Assembly: GCF_039555335.1 (NCBI RefSeq)
Contig: NC_092639.1
Location: forward strand, 35,321,293-35,385,292
DNA length: 64,000 bases
Source: Amphiura filiformis
Lineage: Eukaryota; Echinodermata; Ophiuroidea; Amphilepidida; Amphiuridae
Reading direction: 5' to 3'
The notes below the pieces were generated by a model. That model had not been told where the DNA came from. It saw only the letters and a list, made by a program, of their open reading frames with translations, and searched no databases. Positions 33,633 to 44,564 of this stretch are shown one piece after another. Position 1 is the stretch's first letter. Every line of letters starts with the position of its first letter. Both the position numbers and the translations under genes were made by a program.

Positions 33633-34640
33633 ACACAATAATCATGCTCTAACTTGTCACAACGTATAATTGAATGCAGAGTCTAGTCTGTGTGATAGAA
33701 ATTGATTGGTGAATATGTTTTGAATGTTGTGCATGATCAGCGTTTTTTTATAAAAATCCTCATGAAAAGGTATCATTGCCATCAATATTTCAAGTATATT
33801 TTCCTGTAACAAGAATTTTTGAGGACCTGCCTGCCACCTGCCTTATAGAACTAGGAAAGATTCAATCATCATCGGACACAGTCAGCTGTTAATATGTGAT
33901 GTTCCTGTTGACTCACATTATACACATTTTATATCAACATTGATGGATGTGTGATTTGCATCATGTCAAAAAAGGTCAAAATTGCAGTTACACCTGCACA
34001 AAGACAGACCTCAATATATTTGAGGGTGGGGATGGAGGTAGGGGAGAGGAGGGGTGGGGAGAGCAAGGGGGGAAGTGATTATTTGGGGGGGGGGGGCAAA
34101 ATTGCCACAAAAAGTTGAATTTTGAATGAGAAAGTCCAGACTAGCTGTACGGGAGTGTAACTAATGGAGGACAAACTTTGCTTTAAAGTTTGTGCTTGTT
34201 TTGATGCATGTTCTGCATGTAACTGAGCTCAGCGATAACACATACCAAGCTTATGGAAACTTTTGTAACACTCATGCAAGACCCAAATTACCATTCATTT
34301 TTGGATATTTGCTGATGGCTGATTTACTATAGTGATACATTGTTATTCATAGTCTCTTATTCTTTAATATAACCTCTATGGACAACTAGAATATACCTAC
34401 ATCATAATTTTGCACAACTCCCAGGTAGGATGATCAAATTTGCTGTATACCTCTAGAAAAGAATTACAGAAGTCCTGGAAGAAGCATTGCCTCCTGCCTT
34501 GGGTTCATCTCCCCCCCAAAGGTAACAACTTCCCTTCACAATGATGGTAACAAATCAAACCCAAGTGGAATGTAAGGTCATAACAACAAAATCATCCTTA
34601 TATGATTGATGCTTGAAACACTTTTAATCTCTCTCTCTCT
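33633..34640. other. Intergenic DNA with a G-rich tract
   Basis: The plus strand is strongly G-rich at 34023-34104, with many runs of three or more G, ending in a run of 12. It could form G-quadruplex structures. No gene was recognised. Confidence 0.5.
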
Positions 34641-35160
34641 CTCTTGCCAAACCGTAATAGTGGGGACATGGCCAAAAATCGGGCCCTCAGAATGTGCTAA
34701 CCATACATCCTAGCATTATTTTGATGCCACTACTCGATAGAGTGCCCCCTATTTCTATTTGACATACCCCCTTTCTCACCCCGATATATGCTTCTTTGTA
34801 AAGAAGTTGAGAGACTTGATACTCTCACACAAACTTGGGACATAGTGCTTGTGACCCCCATTATGGGGTCATTTTTGGGGTCCCCACTTTTTAAAAAGTC
34901 TCCTATCACCAAACCCCTCTCTCTACAGCCTCTCTCTCTAAGATAAACGACGAGATGTGGGGACCCATACCTATAGTCCCCACTCTGTAAAACAGTGTTT
35001 TCTTAACTTTTCTGGTATACCGTTGATGTGGGAAACTTGATGTCCCACTTTTATTCTGTGTCCCCACTTTGTGAGTGAAAATCCTGCAAATGTCCCCACA
35101 TTTCGGGTTTAGTGGGTCCTCTCTCCCCTCTCACTCTCTCTCTCTCTCTCTCTCTCTTTA
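34641..35160. repeat. GTGGGGAC / GTCCCCAC repeat with CT microsatellite
   Basis: TGGGGACATGG at about 34662 and GTCCCCACATTTCGGG at about 35091 face each other, with further GTCCCCAC and GGGGTCCCCAC motifs between. This suggests an old inverted-repeat element. CT runs lie at about 34628-34643 and 35133-35158. Confidence 0.5.
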
Positions 35161-35662
35161 ATGACTTCACTTCATCTTCTTTATAGGAGTTCAGATTACG
35201 TCACAAGTTCCCAAGGAAGCAGATAGGATGTGCCACAAATTAAAGACATCCTATAACCCTACATGGTGAAAGTGGGCCATTTCACGTCATTCGCTCAGTG
35301 CAACATTTACCCTATTCACTATTTGTCATGTTACTATAAACTATTACTAACTACAAATAATACATATATATGACAGGTTCAATATTTTGTGCAACCAATA
35401 CGGAAATAATTATATGTCATACAATACTTACACAGTAAACACTATTGGAAAAGTGAGAACGTATTTATTTGATGATATTAAGTGCACTTAATGTAAAACA
35501 GTTAAGGTGGGTTGGAAGGTGTTAACACTCAAATAAAAGACAAATAAAGCTGACACACAAGAGGCCCAGACTAGAGGAATAGTAAGGGTTCTAGGAAGGA
35601 GATCCAAAAGGAGATCCCAAGACTTGGTAAAAGAGGTGTCATTTCTAGCTATTTCTACCCTG
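35161..35662. other. Intergenic DNA
   Basis: No gene or repeat recognised. Confidence 0.4.
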
Positions 35663-35913
35663 GGAATTCCAATTGAATGAACGCAGCTTTCAATAGCGTG
35701 ACGAATCATTGCGTACACTACGCGATGTACCCCAGCGTGTGCGACTGTGCATGAGTAACGCAGAAGTGAATCCAACCATGGCAACGCACTCGTGATTGGT
35801 TAGCATTGTATCCAAGGTCGTATGCGTTAGTGTTGTAATTTGAAATCGCGATATACGATCGCGGTTGGATCGAGTACAGCTGCTGAAAGCTGCGTTCATT
35901 CAATTGGAATTCC
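35663..35913. mobile_element. MITE with perfect 30-bp inverted ends
   Basis: The 30-bp ends, beginning GGAATTCCAATTGAATGAAC, are perfect inverted repeats at 35663-35692 and 35884-35913. I see no clear flanking duplication. The interior is GC-richer than its surroundings, and its short frames are not protein-like. Confidence 0.8.
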
Positions 35914-36152
35914 TACTATAAGTGCATGATTTTTCTCAGGAGTGGAAAATGCCCTAAACTTTTGTTTAATATATTATTGGCCTGAAGTCAAGAACCGCAA
36001 GACCTTTTGAAATATCAATAATATTTTGGCTTCCATGACACATTTCTTATAAGAGCAATGTATCAATATTGAGAAGTACACTGTAGTGTTTTAGTGAAAT
36101 GGCTAAAACTGAAAACTATGGCTCCTGCCATCCCATTCACCTTTAGAAATAT

Positions 36153-36872
36153 AAAAAAAAAAAAAAAAAACGCAGTGATTTATAGTGCGCTACGCACAGG
36201 CACAACGCCTAGACGTTGATCCACAAGCCTCAGCACACTTTACAGGTTGTCGCTGACCACTATGGCCCCACATCATTCCACAAACCATTAAACAACAATT
36301 CAGGGACTTTGCTGCTTCAAGAGCGCACACCCTAGACATTCCACAAATAACCATCGCAACCAGGATCAGCTCCCGAGTTTCGTGCGGGTTACAACGAGAC
36401 AAATTAGCAGTGAGTTCCTTGTCCAAGGGAATTTCAAGCTAACTCAATTTTTCCATGTGAGCGTATAGGCACCGCCAGGGTTCGAACCCGCAACCTCTCG
36501 CACCATAGTCTAACGCCTTACAGGGGCTCCGGAAGATTTTTAATATTGGGGGGCGCCCAAAATTTTTGGCCTGCTCCGGAACGCGAAACGGTGAAGGGGG
36601 TGGGTGCGGGAGCTTTTGAAATTCGTACATTTTTACATGAATTCCACCTTACATTTTGAATTATACCTAAAATTATTAATATTACCTTAAAATTATGAAT
36701 TGTATCCTTAATTTTTTGAATTTTACCCCAAAATTATGAATTTTACCTCAGATTATTGGGGGGGCCCTAGGGTACTTGGGCCCCTCACCAAAATTATTGA
36801 GGGGCCAGGCCCCCCAGGCCCCGGCGGTTCCGGAGCCACTGCCTTATCGATTGAGCTAACTTGACTGCTATA
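36153..36872 (-). mobile_element. tRNA-derived SINE, split by a TIR element
   Basis: On the minus strand a tRNA-like head contains an A box (TAGCTCAATCGATAAGG, 36842-36858) and a B box (GGGTTCGAACCC, 36478-36489). It is followed by a roughly 300-bp body and ends at a homopolymer (A on the plus strand, 36153-36170). A related body fragment is at 15520-15580. The head is interrupted between the two boxes by the element at 36521-36841, so internal Pol III transcription should be impaired. The 78-codon minus-strand frame in the body is not a gene. Confidence 0.75.
36521..36841. mobile_element. TIR element inserted in the SINE
   Basis: The left end CAGGGGCTCCGGAA matches the complement of the right end CAGTGGCTCCGGAA. 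CCTTA occurs on both sides (36516-36520 and 36842-36846), which looks like a 5-bp duplication of SINE sequence. Internally, AAAATTATGAATT / TACCTTA units are repeated. Non-coding, 321 bp. Confidence 0.85.
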
Positions 36873-37390
36873 TACCACCCCTAGGCTATCACCTCATTCA
36901 AGTTGTACCAAGCACTACATCATTGAGCCACAATAAATGATAATAAAACAAGACGGAACACGCAAGTCATGCAAAAGTTGACCCCCCCCACCATGCTATA
37001 TGTACATGTACCCTCATAAAAAAAAACTGCTCAAGTAGGCCTCAAAGTAATTTTTCTAACTTGTGGTATTTGAACTTGAAGTGCAATTATATAATGCTTA
37101 TCATTTCAAAAGTTATATAGCACTTTTGCACCCCACTTTAAAATTTGTATCACAGGCACATTATGGAGTGCAAAATTACCTCCCTAAACAATGGTCCACT
37201 TTTCAGTCATAAATATTGTCCCTGCCCCCCCCCCATCACCTCCCTGCAATCGTAACAAAAAATATCTTTCTGCTCAATATACTGCCCTCTATTATTAGAT
37301 TCAAGCCAAAATGGTGGGGTTCTTCCACTCAGTATGTATGGTAGACGGTAGCAACTTAGTTCAACAAGTACTGAAGTGTGCCATAATGAT
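36873..37390. other. Intergenic DNA
   Basis: No gene or element recognised. Confidence 0.4.
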
Positions 37391-37720
37391 ATCCAAAAAA
37401 TAGGTGCACACCCCCTATAGAGGAGTAATATTTTCAATCAAAGATATTTCCGGATTTCCAAGTCTGCCTTCTGAAAACGACTGGAATTCCAGTTGCCAAT
37501 GTTACTGGAAAAAACTTGGAAATCCAATCAAATGAAGGAAAAATCACGGAAATGTTAAAAATGAGCTCTCAAATTGAGGATTTCTGATTTTGAACTATTG
37601 TTCTGCCAGATTTTTTTGCCTTTGGGCACTTTAAAAGTCTGGATTTCCACCAGTCACGACTGGACAAAAAGTCTGAATATCCGAACTCCTCTATAGGGGG
37701 TGTGCATCTATTTTCTGGAA
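37391..37720. mobile_element. TIR element with CACACCCCCTATAGAGGAG ends
   Basis: The subterminal sequence TGCACACCCCCTATAGAGGA on the left is exactly inverted on the right (about 37684-37705). The outer 12-14 bases match imperfectly. The interior is AT-rich and non-coding. Confidence 0.7.
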
Positions 37721-38071
37721 TAGCCCATTTCAGTTTGAAATAAAAACTTTCTTTTTACACCAGGTTGTTGCCCCAAAGCAAGCTTCAAAGAAATAAATCC
37801 TTAAGGACTCAATATTCAAACATTTTATAGAATTACTCTAAACAAATTGACCATGATCAGAGTAAGAGAGAGGCCTTTACAGTTTTTAATTCAAATTTGG
37901 GAAGCACAAGTTGTGAGTGTGTGGTCGTAAAAAAAACATCCTTTTTCAAACATTTTTGGTCATCCCTAAAGGTCTTTTTTTATTAGCATTTGCATACAAG
38001 ACACTCCTGAATATTTTTCTTAGGGACTAATAGTGTAGGTGTGAACAAGAGGCTGGATATGCACCTAAATC
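37721..38071. other. Intergenic DNA
   Basis: No gene or element recognised. Confidence 0.4.
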
Positions 38072-38540
38072 CAGGGGTATAGCGCTAGGCTGCATTTTGG
38101 GATCCCGTACTCACCAAAATACATTTCGGACCCCCTATTTCTAAATTTTCTGTGAGTTCAGGGGTTCCTGCAGACCCCCAGCTTTTCAATCTAGCACTAC
38201 CGCAGATATACTATTTATGCTGCATTTGTGCAACTCTGACTCACCAAACTCTACTATGGACCCCCTATTCAGATTGTCTGCAAGTTTGGGGGTCCCAGCA
38301 GACTCTGGAACACTTTGTTCTAGCCAGCGTTGGAAATGGCTGGTATCGCATAGCAAACTGCTACACAATTTTATCAATTTGCTACACAATTTTGGAGTTG
38401 AGCCCAGAGTTGAGTAGCTTTTTTATGCCATAGACTTAAACCCTGAAATATGTGAATATACTAAGAGAAAAGTAATGAAAGCAATCTTGCTACGCATAAA
38501 AAAATGCTTAATTCCAACACTGGTTCTAGCGCTACCCCTG
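38072..38540. mobile_element. hAT-like MITE hosting a second hAT-like MITE
   Basis: The left end CAGGGGTATAGCGCTAG matches the complement of the right end CAGGGGTAGCGCTAG. Perfect 8-bp duplications CCTAAATC flank it at 38064-38071 and 38541-38548. Inside, a CTCACCAAA...GGACCCCCTATT unit is duplicated. The element at 38325-38522 is nested near the right end. Confidence 0.9.
38325..38522. mobile_element. Nested hAT-like MITE
   Basis: The ends CAGCGTTGGAAAT and, on the complement of the right, CAGTGTTGGAATT are inverted repeats. Exact GTTCTAGC copies flank it at 38317-38324 and 38523-38530, duplicating sequence of the host element. 198 bp, non-coding. Confidence 0.9.
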
Positions 38541-38548
38541 CCTAAATC

Positions 38549-39065
38549 TTACGTCAACTAGATGTAAATCACTCACCTTACTAGCCCTTTCTGTCTGGTA
38601 TGTAGAGACTTCCAGCATTCTCCTTTGCTTGAGTTCATTTTGGCAGGCCTAGGACCCCGGGGCCTAGGAATTGGGTGAGAATCCAAGAATACATTCCTGC
38701 AGATCATTCTCCTAAACTGATCTGTGTGAATATAGCAAGCTTCTTGTAGCTTTTTTAGCTACACAATAATTAAATGTTAATGCAGTGCAGATTCTCGTAG
38801 AATGCTGTTTCAATTCTCTCAAGAGCTCACAAGGTGAAACAAAAATCTTTCCTTGCTTTTGGCTTTTGCTCCCTGTTGCTGCTTCCCCATGGTCTGTGAT
38901 AGAAACAAGAAAATTATGTATGGAGGAAGAATTTATTATTATTATTTACCTGAATCATGCCTGGGAATTACCTTAACATAATTTGCTCAAAACACAGGAT
39001 ACAGAGTGGATGCAGAGGGGACAGCATCACCAACTAAACATCTTGCCATTTTCTTTGAGCTATCC
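38549..39065. other. Intergenic DNA
   Basis: No gene or repeat recognised. Confidence 0.4.
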
Positions 39066-39402
39066 AGGGGCGTAGCCAGCTTTCTTGGTCGGGGAGGGGC
39101 TAAGCGCAGATCCAGGGGTGCTTTGGTGGCTGCAGCACCCCGGGTATGAATGGCAAAAAGAGAGAGAGAGAGAGAGAGAGAAAAGAAAGAAAGAGAGAAA
39201 GAAAGAAAAAAGTATGCACCAAATCGTGCGAATTGAGTGCAAAATTCCCTTCCAACACACTGGACCCCCGTATTGGTCATAGCTTTACAGCTGGCGCGGT
39301 TTAGGGGCCCTCCTCCCACAAAAAAGAAGAAATGAGAGAAGATAAAGGGGAAAAAGCTTTAAAAAAAGGAGAAAAGAGAAGAGAAAAGGAGGAGAGAAAA
39401 AG
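39066..39402. repeat. hAT-like left end and purine-rich simple repeats
   Basis: CAGGGGCGTAGCCAGC at 39066 is a typical hAT-type end, but I could not find its partner. A GA microsatellite (39159-39215) and a longer A/G-rich stretch (39318-39402) follow. Confidence 0.5.
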
Positions 39403-39589
39403 TTAAATTGCACGTAATTGAGTAGGTCCATGCCTAAAAAACGCACAGTCAGGACGATTGGAAGTAGGCCCTATTATAGGCCTGCAATTATTTTAGGCAT
39501 TGCTTGAAGGCGGTTCCTCGTACCAAAATCATGTGAAAATTACTGCGGGCCCACCGATATGCAGAGCCTATCACATTTTGTCACCAAAG

Positions 39590-39890
39590 TCACTAGACGA
39601 CAATAATAGGGAAAACTTGTCCACGAAAGGCTTCATGGACGAGCCGTTATTCACAAATTTCCGGCTGTTTCAATGTTACCCTACAGGACACTAACATAGT
39701 GCCAAAACGGTCCACCAAATCGCTTCAATTAGGTCTTCATTTTGCAAAATTTTCCAACTTCTCAGGGAGCAGGGGGGGGGATATCCCCCGGAATATCCCC
39801 CTTACACACATTAACAAGTGTCCATTTTCGCTTCCGCTTTCAACATTTGCCAATTTATATTTAAAACAATTGATAGGCCTACAACAATAG
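39590..39890 (-). repeat. Repeat family R, minus orientation
   Basis: Reverse complement of the 4332-4560 repeat: CTTGTCCACGAAAGGCTTCA, CCAAATCGCTTCAATTAGG and GTGTCCATTTTCGCTTCCGC are diagnostic. TAGGCCTA occurs at 39874, at the same place as in the copy at 4474. Confidence 0.65.
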
Positions 39891-41039
39891 GGAAACTTAG
39901 TACAAGGAACTTATACACAAACTTATTCACAAACTGATACTATCTGTCCATCGTATAAGACTGTTACCGTACGGCAGCGTGTTAAAGGAATATTACAGAG
40001 TCAAGAATAGGCTCCATCATTTTTTTATTCGGATCCCTCACAGTCTCCCAAAAGATAAAAAATCAAGCGTTGCACGTATACCAGGGCCGTGACACTCGTA
40101 TTCAATCCCTGTATAAAAAGTGAAGTCACTTCGCCGGCAGTTTGATTGACATTGATTGATTTGGTTGCTATGCCGGTTGCTATGCAATCCAGTGCGCAGC
40201 CTAAAATTTACGCACTTGTGCACGTATTTAATTTGGCGACGCCAAAGGAACTTATCCTGTATTGCATTGACAGCTTTCGTCAATGATTGACAGGTCTTGA
40301 ACATTTCAGTCGCGCAAATTAGTCTTAGTTCCAGACGTGCAAGTACACATACGATTGTAACGCAATTTGAAAGTACGTTTATTTGTTTTAGGAAAGAAAT
40401 ACCCTTTTCATTACATTTTGTGTTAGTAGAGAGAAAATTAGACGCATTCGTTACTTGTTTTAATGATTTTCGAGCTAATTTTATGTACGAAATATGCATA
40501 TTTAGACCGCTACAGTACAAACGACAGTCTGTCTTGTTCAAGTCTAACATCGTCAGGCTAAAATCTCCTCAATCTTGAACGACTGTCGAGGAAGTCTATT
40601 TCAAGCTATTTTTCCAAGATGGCGCCCATCTACTGCCAATTATTCGGACCCTTTCCGGCAAAAATACAGCTTATTTAGCCAGTCTCGTCATGGGGTCATC
40701 GAACAGAATATTTTTCTAGCATATTGAGGTAACTCTTTCAATAGCTACTTGGTTTTTCAAAATATGATAGTAGGCCCTAATGGAAAGAAACAACCAATTG
40801 TTCGCCGTTTTTCGCCATTTCATTTTTTTTTAAACGATGACGTAAACATGCATCATCTCTTCCACAGAAAATACACTCCTACATCGCATACAGGGGTACA
40901 GCAATGCCATCACATGCATGATCGTGCATTGGCTGTGTGACTGACTTCATTTGCGCAAACGAGTGGCTTATCCTAGTACTCGAGAATCCTTGACGTATAT
41001 ACTTACTTTAGACTGTCCTTTTTCCATAAATGCAGACAA
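39891..41039. other. Intergenic DNA with an unsupported 170-codon frame
   Basis: A minus-strand open frame spans 40038-40550, and an overlapping plus-strand frame spans 40297-40578. Neither resembles a known family and both lack splice context. CAAGATGGCGCC at about 40615 resembles a YY1-type promoter motif, so a transcription start is possible here, but nothing else supports a gene. Confidence 0.35.
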
Positions 41040-41165
41040 AGTAGAGCCAACTTGCCTAGAAATAGTCAAATTTTGGCAAGTAATATCTCTGTGTAATCCT
41101 ATGTAAGTCCCATATCACATCGTTATCGGCGATCAAGTTTTTTTCTTCTGAAGTTTGGCTGGTAC
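41040..41165 (-). repeat. Dispersed repeat, inverse of 12975-13085
   Basis: GCCAAACTTCAGAAG, GATGTGATATGGGACTTACA and GGATTACACAG on the complement match the copy at 12975. The flanks differ. Confidence 0.6.
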
Positions 41166-41289
41166 CCACCAGCGTCATGCACGTGATGTGACACAGCTAA
41201 AATAATCGATCGGAAATCGGGGATCATTAAAACATCAACAAATTTCAAAACATAGAAATCAGTAAACTTAATGGCGAGCGGTCCGAATT

Positions 41290-41446
41290 TTGAGCCATAC
41301 AAGTTTATGTGGTGAACCAAGGGAAACTAAAGGCTTCATAGCCCGTCACTTTCAGCTTTTTCAAACTAAAACTGTACACACTAATAGTGCCAACATGGTC
41401 CACCAAATCGCTTCAAGGGGGACCCCCGTCAGACACCCCCAGGACC
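41290..41446 (-). repeat. Repeat family R fragment
   Basis: GGCTTCATAGCCCGTCA, GTGCCAACATGGTCCACC and AAATCGCTTCAAGGGG are R-family words in minus orientation. The repeat is interrupted by the foldback element at 41447-41635 and resumes at about 41655-41730. Confidence 0.55.
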
Positions 41447-41635
41447 GCGACACTCCGGAGGACAGCAGAGGACAGAAAAATGTGACTCTCCTGCTAGTCT
41501 CCTACACAACCAGTTAATTATGTTTTTGTTCATACAGCATACAGTCTGGCCCGCGCCCGAGACTAGCAGGAGAGTCACATTTTCTGTCCTCACATCGGTA
41601 TAGGCCGTCTGCACGTTAATTGTACGGAGTGTCGC
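41447..41635. mobile_element. Foldback element inserted in repeat R
   Basis: The outer ends GCGACACTCCG and CGGAGTGTCGC are inverted. An inner pair of about 32-bp arms (GTGACTCTCCTGCTAGTCTC and its complement, near 41481-41502 and 41551-41575) is almost perfect. Non-coding. Confidence 0.7.
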
Positions 41636-41947
41636 TTCTCTACCTTTATTTTCTCTGACACCCCCTGCTTAGTACCTAAACAAGTGGCCATTTTCGCTTC
41701 TGCTTTCAACATTTGCACATTTGTCAATTGAAAAACTAAGTTTATCATCGAAAACTTGGGATTCTTAATAAAAAAATTTGGATTTTTAAACTGCTGGACA
41801 TTGAGCCTTCTACAGACGTCATCACTGATTCGGGGGACCCAAATCCACAGTATGATAATAATACTAGGTTCTTGATACTTTTTTAGTATTAGATTTAGAG
41901 TAAGCTTAAAATATCAATTTAGATGAAATTATACCTACCGATAAAAC

Positions 41948-43029
41948 CCCCGGGGGTGCCAGTTGAACCGTCAATGAAGTCATCACCGACCAAAATTTCG
42001 CGGTAAAAGGGTATCTTTTTAAGCATAGGCCACGTCCCGCGCGGGACGCGAAAAGGGTCTCAATTTTGGTGTTTTCTGGAAAAAAGGGTACCTTTTTTTA
42101 CAATAGATATGTCGGCGTTTTGGGTTAATGAAAAATCAAAGTCCAGCATTTGACGTCAGCCGCTGTTTTCGTTCCTGATTGTAAACAACTTCTTACTTCC
42201 GGGTCTGTAAGTGTAATATATTAGTCTTGTGCCCGGTCTTGTACCATGATTAAAACTCGGTGATGTTTGTGCATGCTGCCGAGCGGGCTGCGTAGAGACG
42301 GGCGTAGAGACTACGAATTTTGTACAAGGTACAGATACTGTGTAATCGGAATGGATTACGACATACGTTTGACTGCTGAACCAGATATGACAGGAACCAT
42401 GCCTTTTGGAAATCGTGAAGTGACATTTGCCATCGCTGTTTGTCACCCGCGCAAAACCGAAGTTAAACGGGGAAAAAGTGCTTTATAGGCCTATTTCAGA
42501 TTTCAGAGCTTAGCGCGGATCATGGATTCGGCCCGGGATTCAGCACTGAAATCAAAGGTAAATAGCTACGCTTATTAAGAAAATGCAATTACGTTTTTCA
42601 TCGCTTTTGCTGATGTTTCTTGCTTTCTACTCCCGGGTTTCTACTTCCGATTGTGTGCCGCGGGTTGTGTACCATTCAAAAACACACCAGTCCAGAGGGT
42701 GCAAAATTCGGCACACACATGACCAATTGATAAGCTTAAAGTTGGTAAGCTTCACTGCTTAGACGATGTAAAGGGATTGGAAATACACTAGGTAAATATT
42801 GCTTTCTACCTTCGTCAGTGAAAAGGGTCATTGGGACATGTAAGGTCAGTGATATGGGTACCTTTGTTTGCACCATGGCTGTGGTCAGTGATTTGGGTAT
42901 CCTTTTTTCATAGCAGGTCAGTGGTAAGGGTTACCTTTCAGCCCTTGGGCATGTCAGTGTTTTGGGTGAAAAATAAAAGTGTCTGGTCAGTGATGACAAC
43001 ATGCAATGGTATATGAGTGGCACCCCCGG
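41948..43029. mobile_element. 1.1-kb TIR element with 8-bp duplication
   Basis: The left end CCCCGGGGGTGCCAG matches the complement of the right end CCGGGGGTGCCAC. GATAAAAC flanks both sides (41940-41947 and 43030-43037). Subterminal GTCATCAC.GACCA is shared by both arms. At 42825-42990 the right arm has a degenerate tandem GGTCAGTGATTTGGGTACC. A 73-codon frame at 42267-42488 is not recognisable. Non-autonomous. Confidence 0.8.
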
Positions 43030-43488
43030 GATAAAACCTCTTCAGTATGCTCAGTTTGAATACACTTTTTCAATTCCGGGACTTCCAGCTAGAGTGAACA
43101 CTGCATTTTCATAGCAAAATCACAAGTTCATTTACTTCTCTTTGAGTTCTCTCTGTCGGATGTCGGTCGGACCAGACCTTCTGAGTCCAAAATTAAAAAC
43201 CCCGTCAAATAGCCACAACATAGCGATAAGGGACCGTTCACAAACACTTGTTCGGGGGGGGGGGGGGGCTGATGCAAAATGGGGCCCTTAAAAGTTTTGA
43301 CCCTCCTAAGGGAGGGCCCTGAAAAATTGAACACAACCTTTCCCTGGAAAAATGAGTTTATATGTTTTTCTATGGGGTTGACCCATAATTTTTATGTCCA
43401 AAAAAGAGGGGGTGGGAGCTGAAATATTTGAGATCTGAAAAGGAACGGCCCGAACATTTTGAAATTTTTTGCATCAGGCCCCCCTAAC

Positions 43489-44029
43489 CAGGGGCGTAGC
43501 AAGCGGGGGACAGGGTGGACGAAGTCCATGGGCCCCGAGGCTTCAGGGGCCCCCGAGCACAAAAGCGAAAATTAAATAAGGGCTGATAATGGAGAGCAGG
43601 CCCGGATTTACCATTGGGCCAGATGGGCCCGGGTCCAGGACAGCCAAAATTTGGGGGCCCCAAAAACTGCCCTATGCATCATTCTTTTAACCACAATAAC
43701 AGCAAATTTTCCGCGCTTTGCGCGCATTCAAATAGCAAAATTTATGTTGATCTGGAGCTAAAATAGTCTGAAAATTAGTTTTTCGCGTGTTTTGCGCGCA
43801 AATGTCCTAGTAGGCCTAACATCGGAACAAAATATGTTAGCCCCATCTATATTATACGTAAACCAAAACTGATTTGGGTGCACATGTCTTCCTCGGCACG
43901 TGAGTTCGGGGCCTCCAAGTTTTGGCCTGGCCCAGGGCCCCATAAGGTAAATCCCGCCCTGGTTAAAAAGGCCCGTAGGCCTACTGCTCCTTGTCCATGG
44001 GCCCCTCGGATGCTCTTGCTACGCCCTTG
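43489..44029. mobile_element. hAT-like element (level 2)
   Basis: The left end CAGGGGCGTAGCAA matches the complement of the right end CAAGGGCGTAGCAA. It is flanked by exact CCCCTAAC at 43481-43488 and 44030-44037, duplicating the right terminus of the host. It is itself split by the element at 43597-43961. Confidence 0.9.
43597..43961. mobile_element. Inverted-repeat element (level 3)
   Basis: The left end CAGGCCCGGATTTACC matches the complement of the right end CAGGGCGGGATTTACC, with GGGCC-rich sequence following in both arms. No flanking duplication survives. The interior is AT-rich, with a GCGCGC-containing segment. Non-coding. Confidence 0.7.
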
Positions 44030-44253
44030 CCCCTAACAAGTGTTTGTGAACGGACCCTAAGTGGCTAGTCGGCTGAAGCAAAATCTGACCTGACCAGTGA
44101 CCAATCAGACTGATTGTTTTGTGTCACATTGGGGATCCCTGGGGAAGGATCCATGGGGAAGGATCACCTTTAGGCTATATTTGCAAAAAGTCAATCGCTC
44201 GCCACTAGGCCTAGGGCCTATAGGTATTTCATAATAAATGCAAATTTCTATTA

Positions 44254-44548
44254 GGGGGCTATCATTTCTTCAGAAAGGGGGTGGGGTCCCAAATTTTCCA
44301 AAAGTCGGCGTCAATAATGAAATTGCGACCCCCCTATTTCGGCAAAAGAGTTGTATGTATGACCCCACCCCACCCCACCCCCACATTCTTTTTGGATGCA
44401 ACACACTATCTATCAGGTCATCTTGTGACTCCCTACATTCTGGTCATCAAAATTTTATGAGCCCCTCCCCCCTATTTTTGTTTCCAAAATGTATGACCCC
44501 TCTCCGCTTATTTGGGACCCCCCCCTTCCGAAGAAAAATAATAGCCCC
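44254..44548. mobile_element. MITE with GGGGCTATCATTTCTTC ends
   Basis: The left end GGGGGCTATCATTTCTTCAG matches the complement of the right end GGGGCTATTATTTTTCTTCG. TA lies on both sides. A second copy (59371-59601) shares ends and interior (GATAGATAGTGTG on one strand). Confidence 0.75.
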
Positions 44549-44564
44549 TAAAGTACACTTACGT

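Larger units (their letters stand above)
43230..44057. mobile_element. GGGACCG MITE (level 1 of three nested elements)
   Basis: The ends GGGACCGTTCACAAACACTT and, on the complement, GGGTCCGTTCACAAACACTT are flanked by TAA at 43227-43229 and 44058-44060. A 3-bp TAA duplication with GGG-type ends fits PIF/Harbinger (inference). An uninterrupted copy is at 58672-58945. The element is split by the insertion at 43489-44029. Confidence 0.85.

Noticed and set aside
36190..36872. Functional tRNA gene
   Set aside because: A and B boxes are present, but the head is split by a 321-bp insertion and followed by a SINE body. No intact cloverleaf can form.
40038..40550. 170-codon minus-strand frame overlapping a plus-strand frame
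   Set aside because: No recognisable domain. Composition fits AT-rich non-coding DNA. Kept only as a note in the intergenic entry.
42267..42488. 73-codon frame inside the 1.1-kb TIR element
   Set aside because: No transposase or other family signature. It lies in the GC-rich middle of a non-autonomous element.
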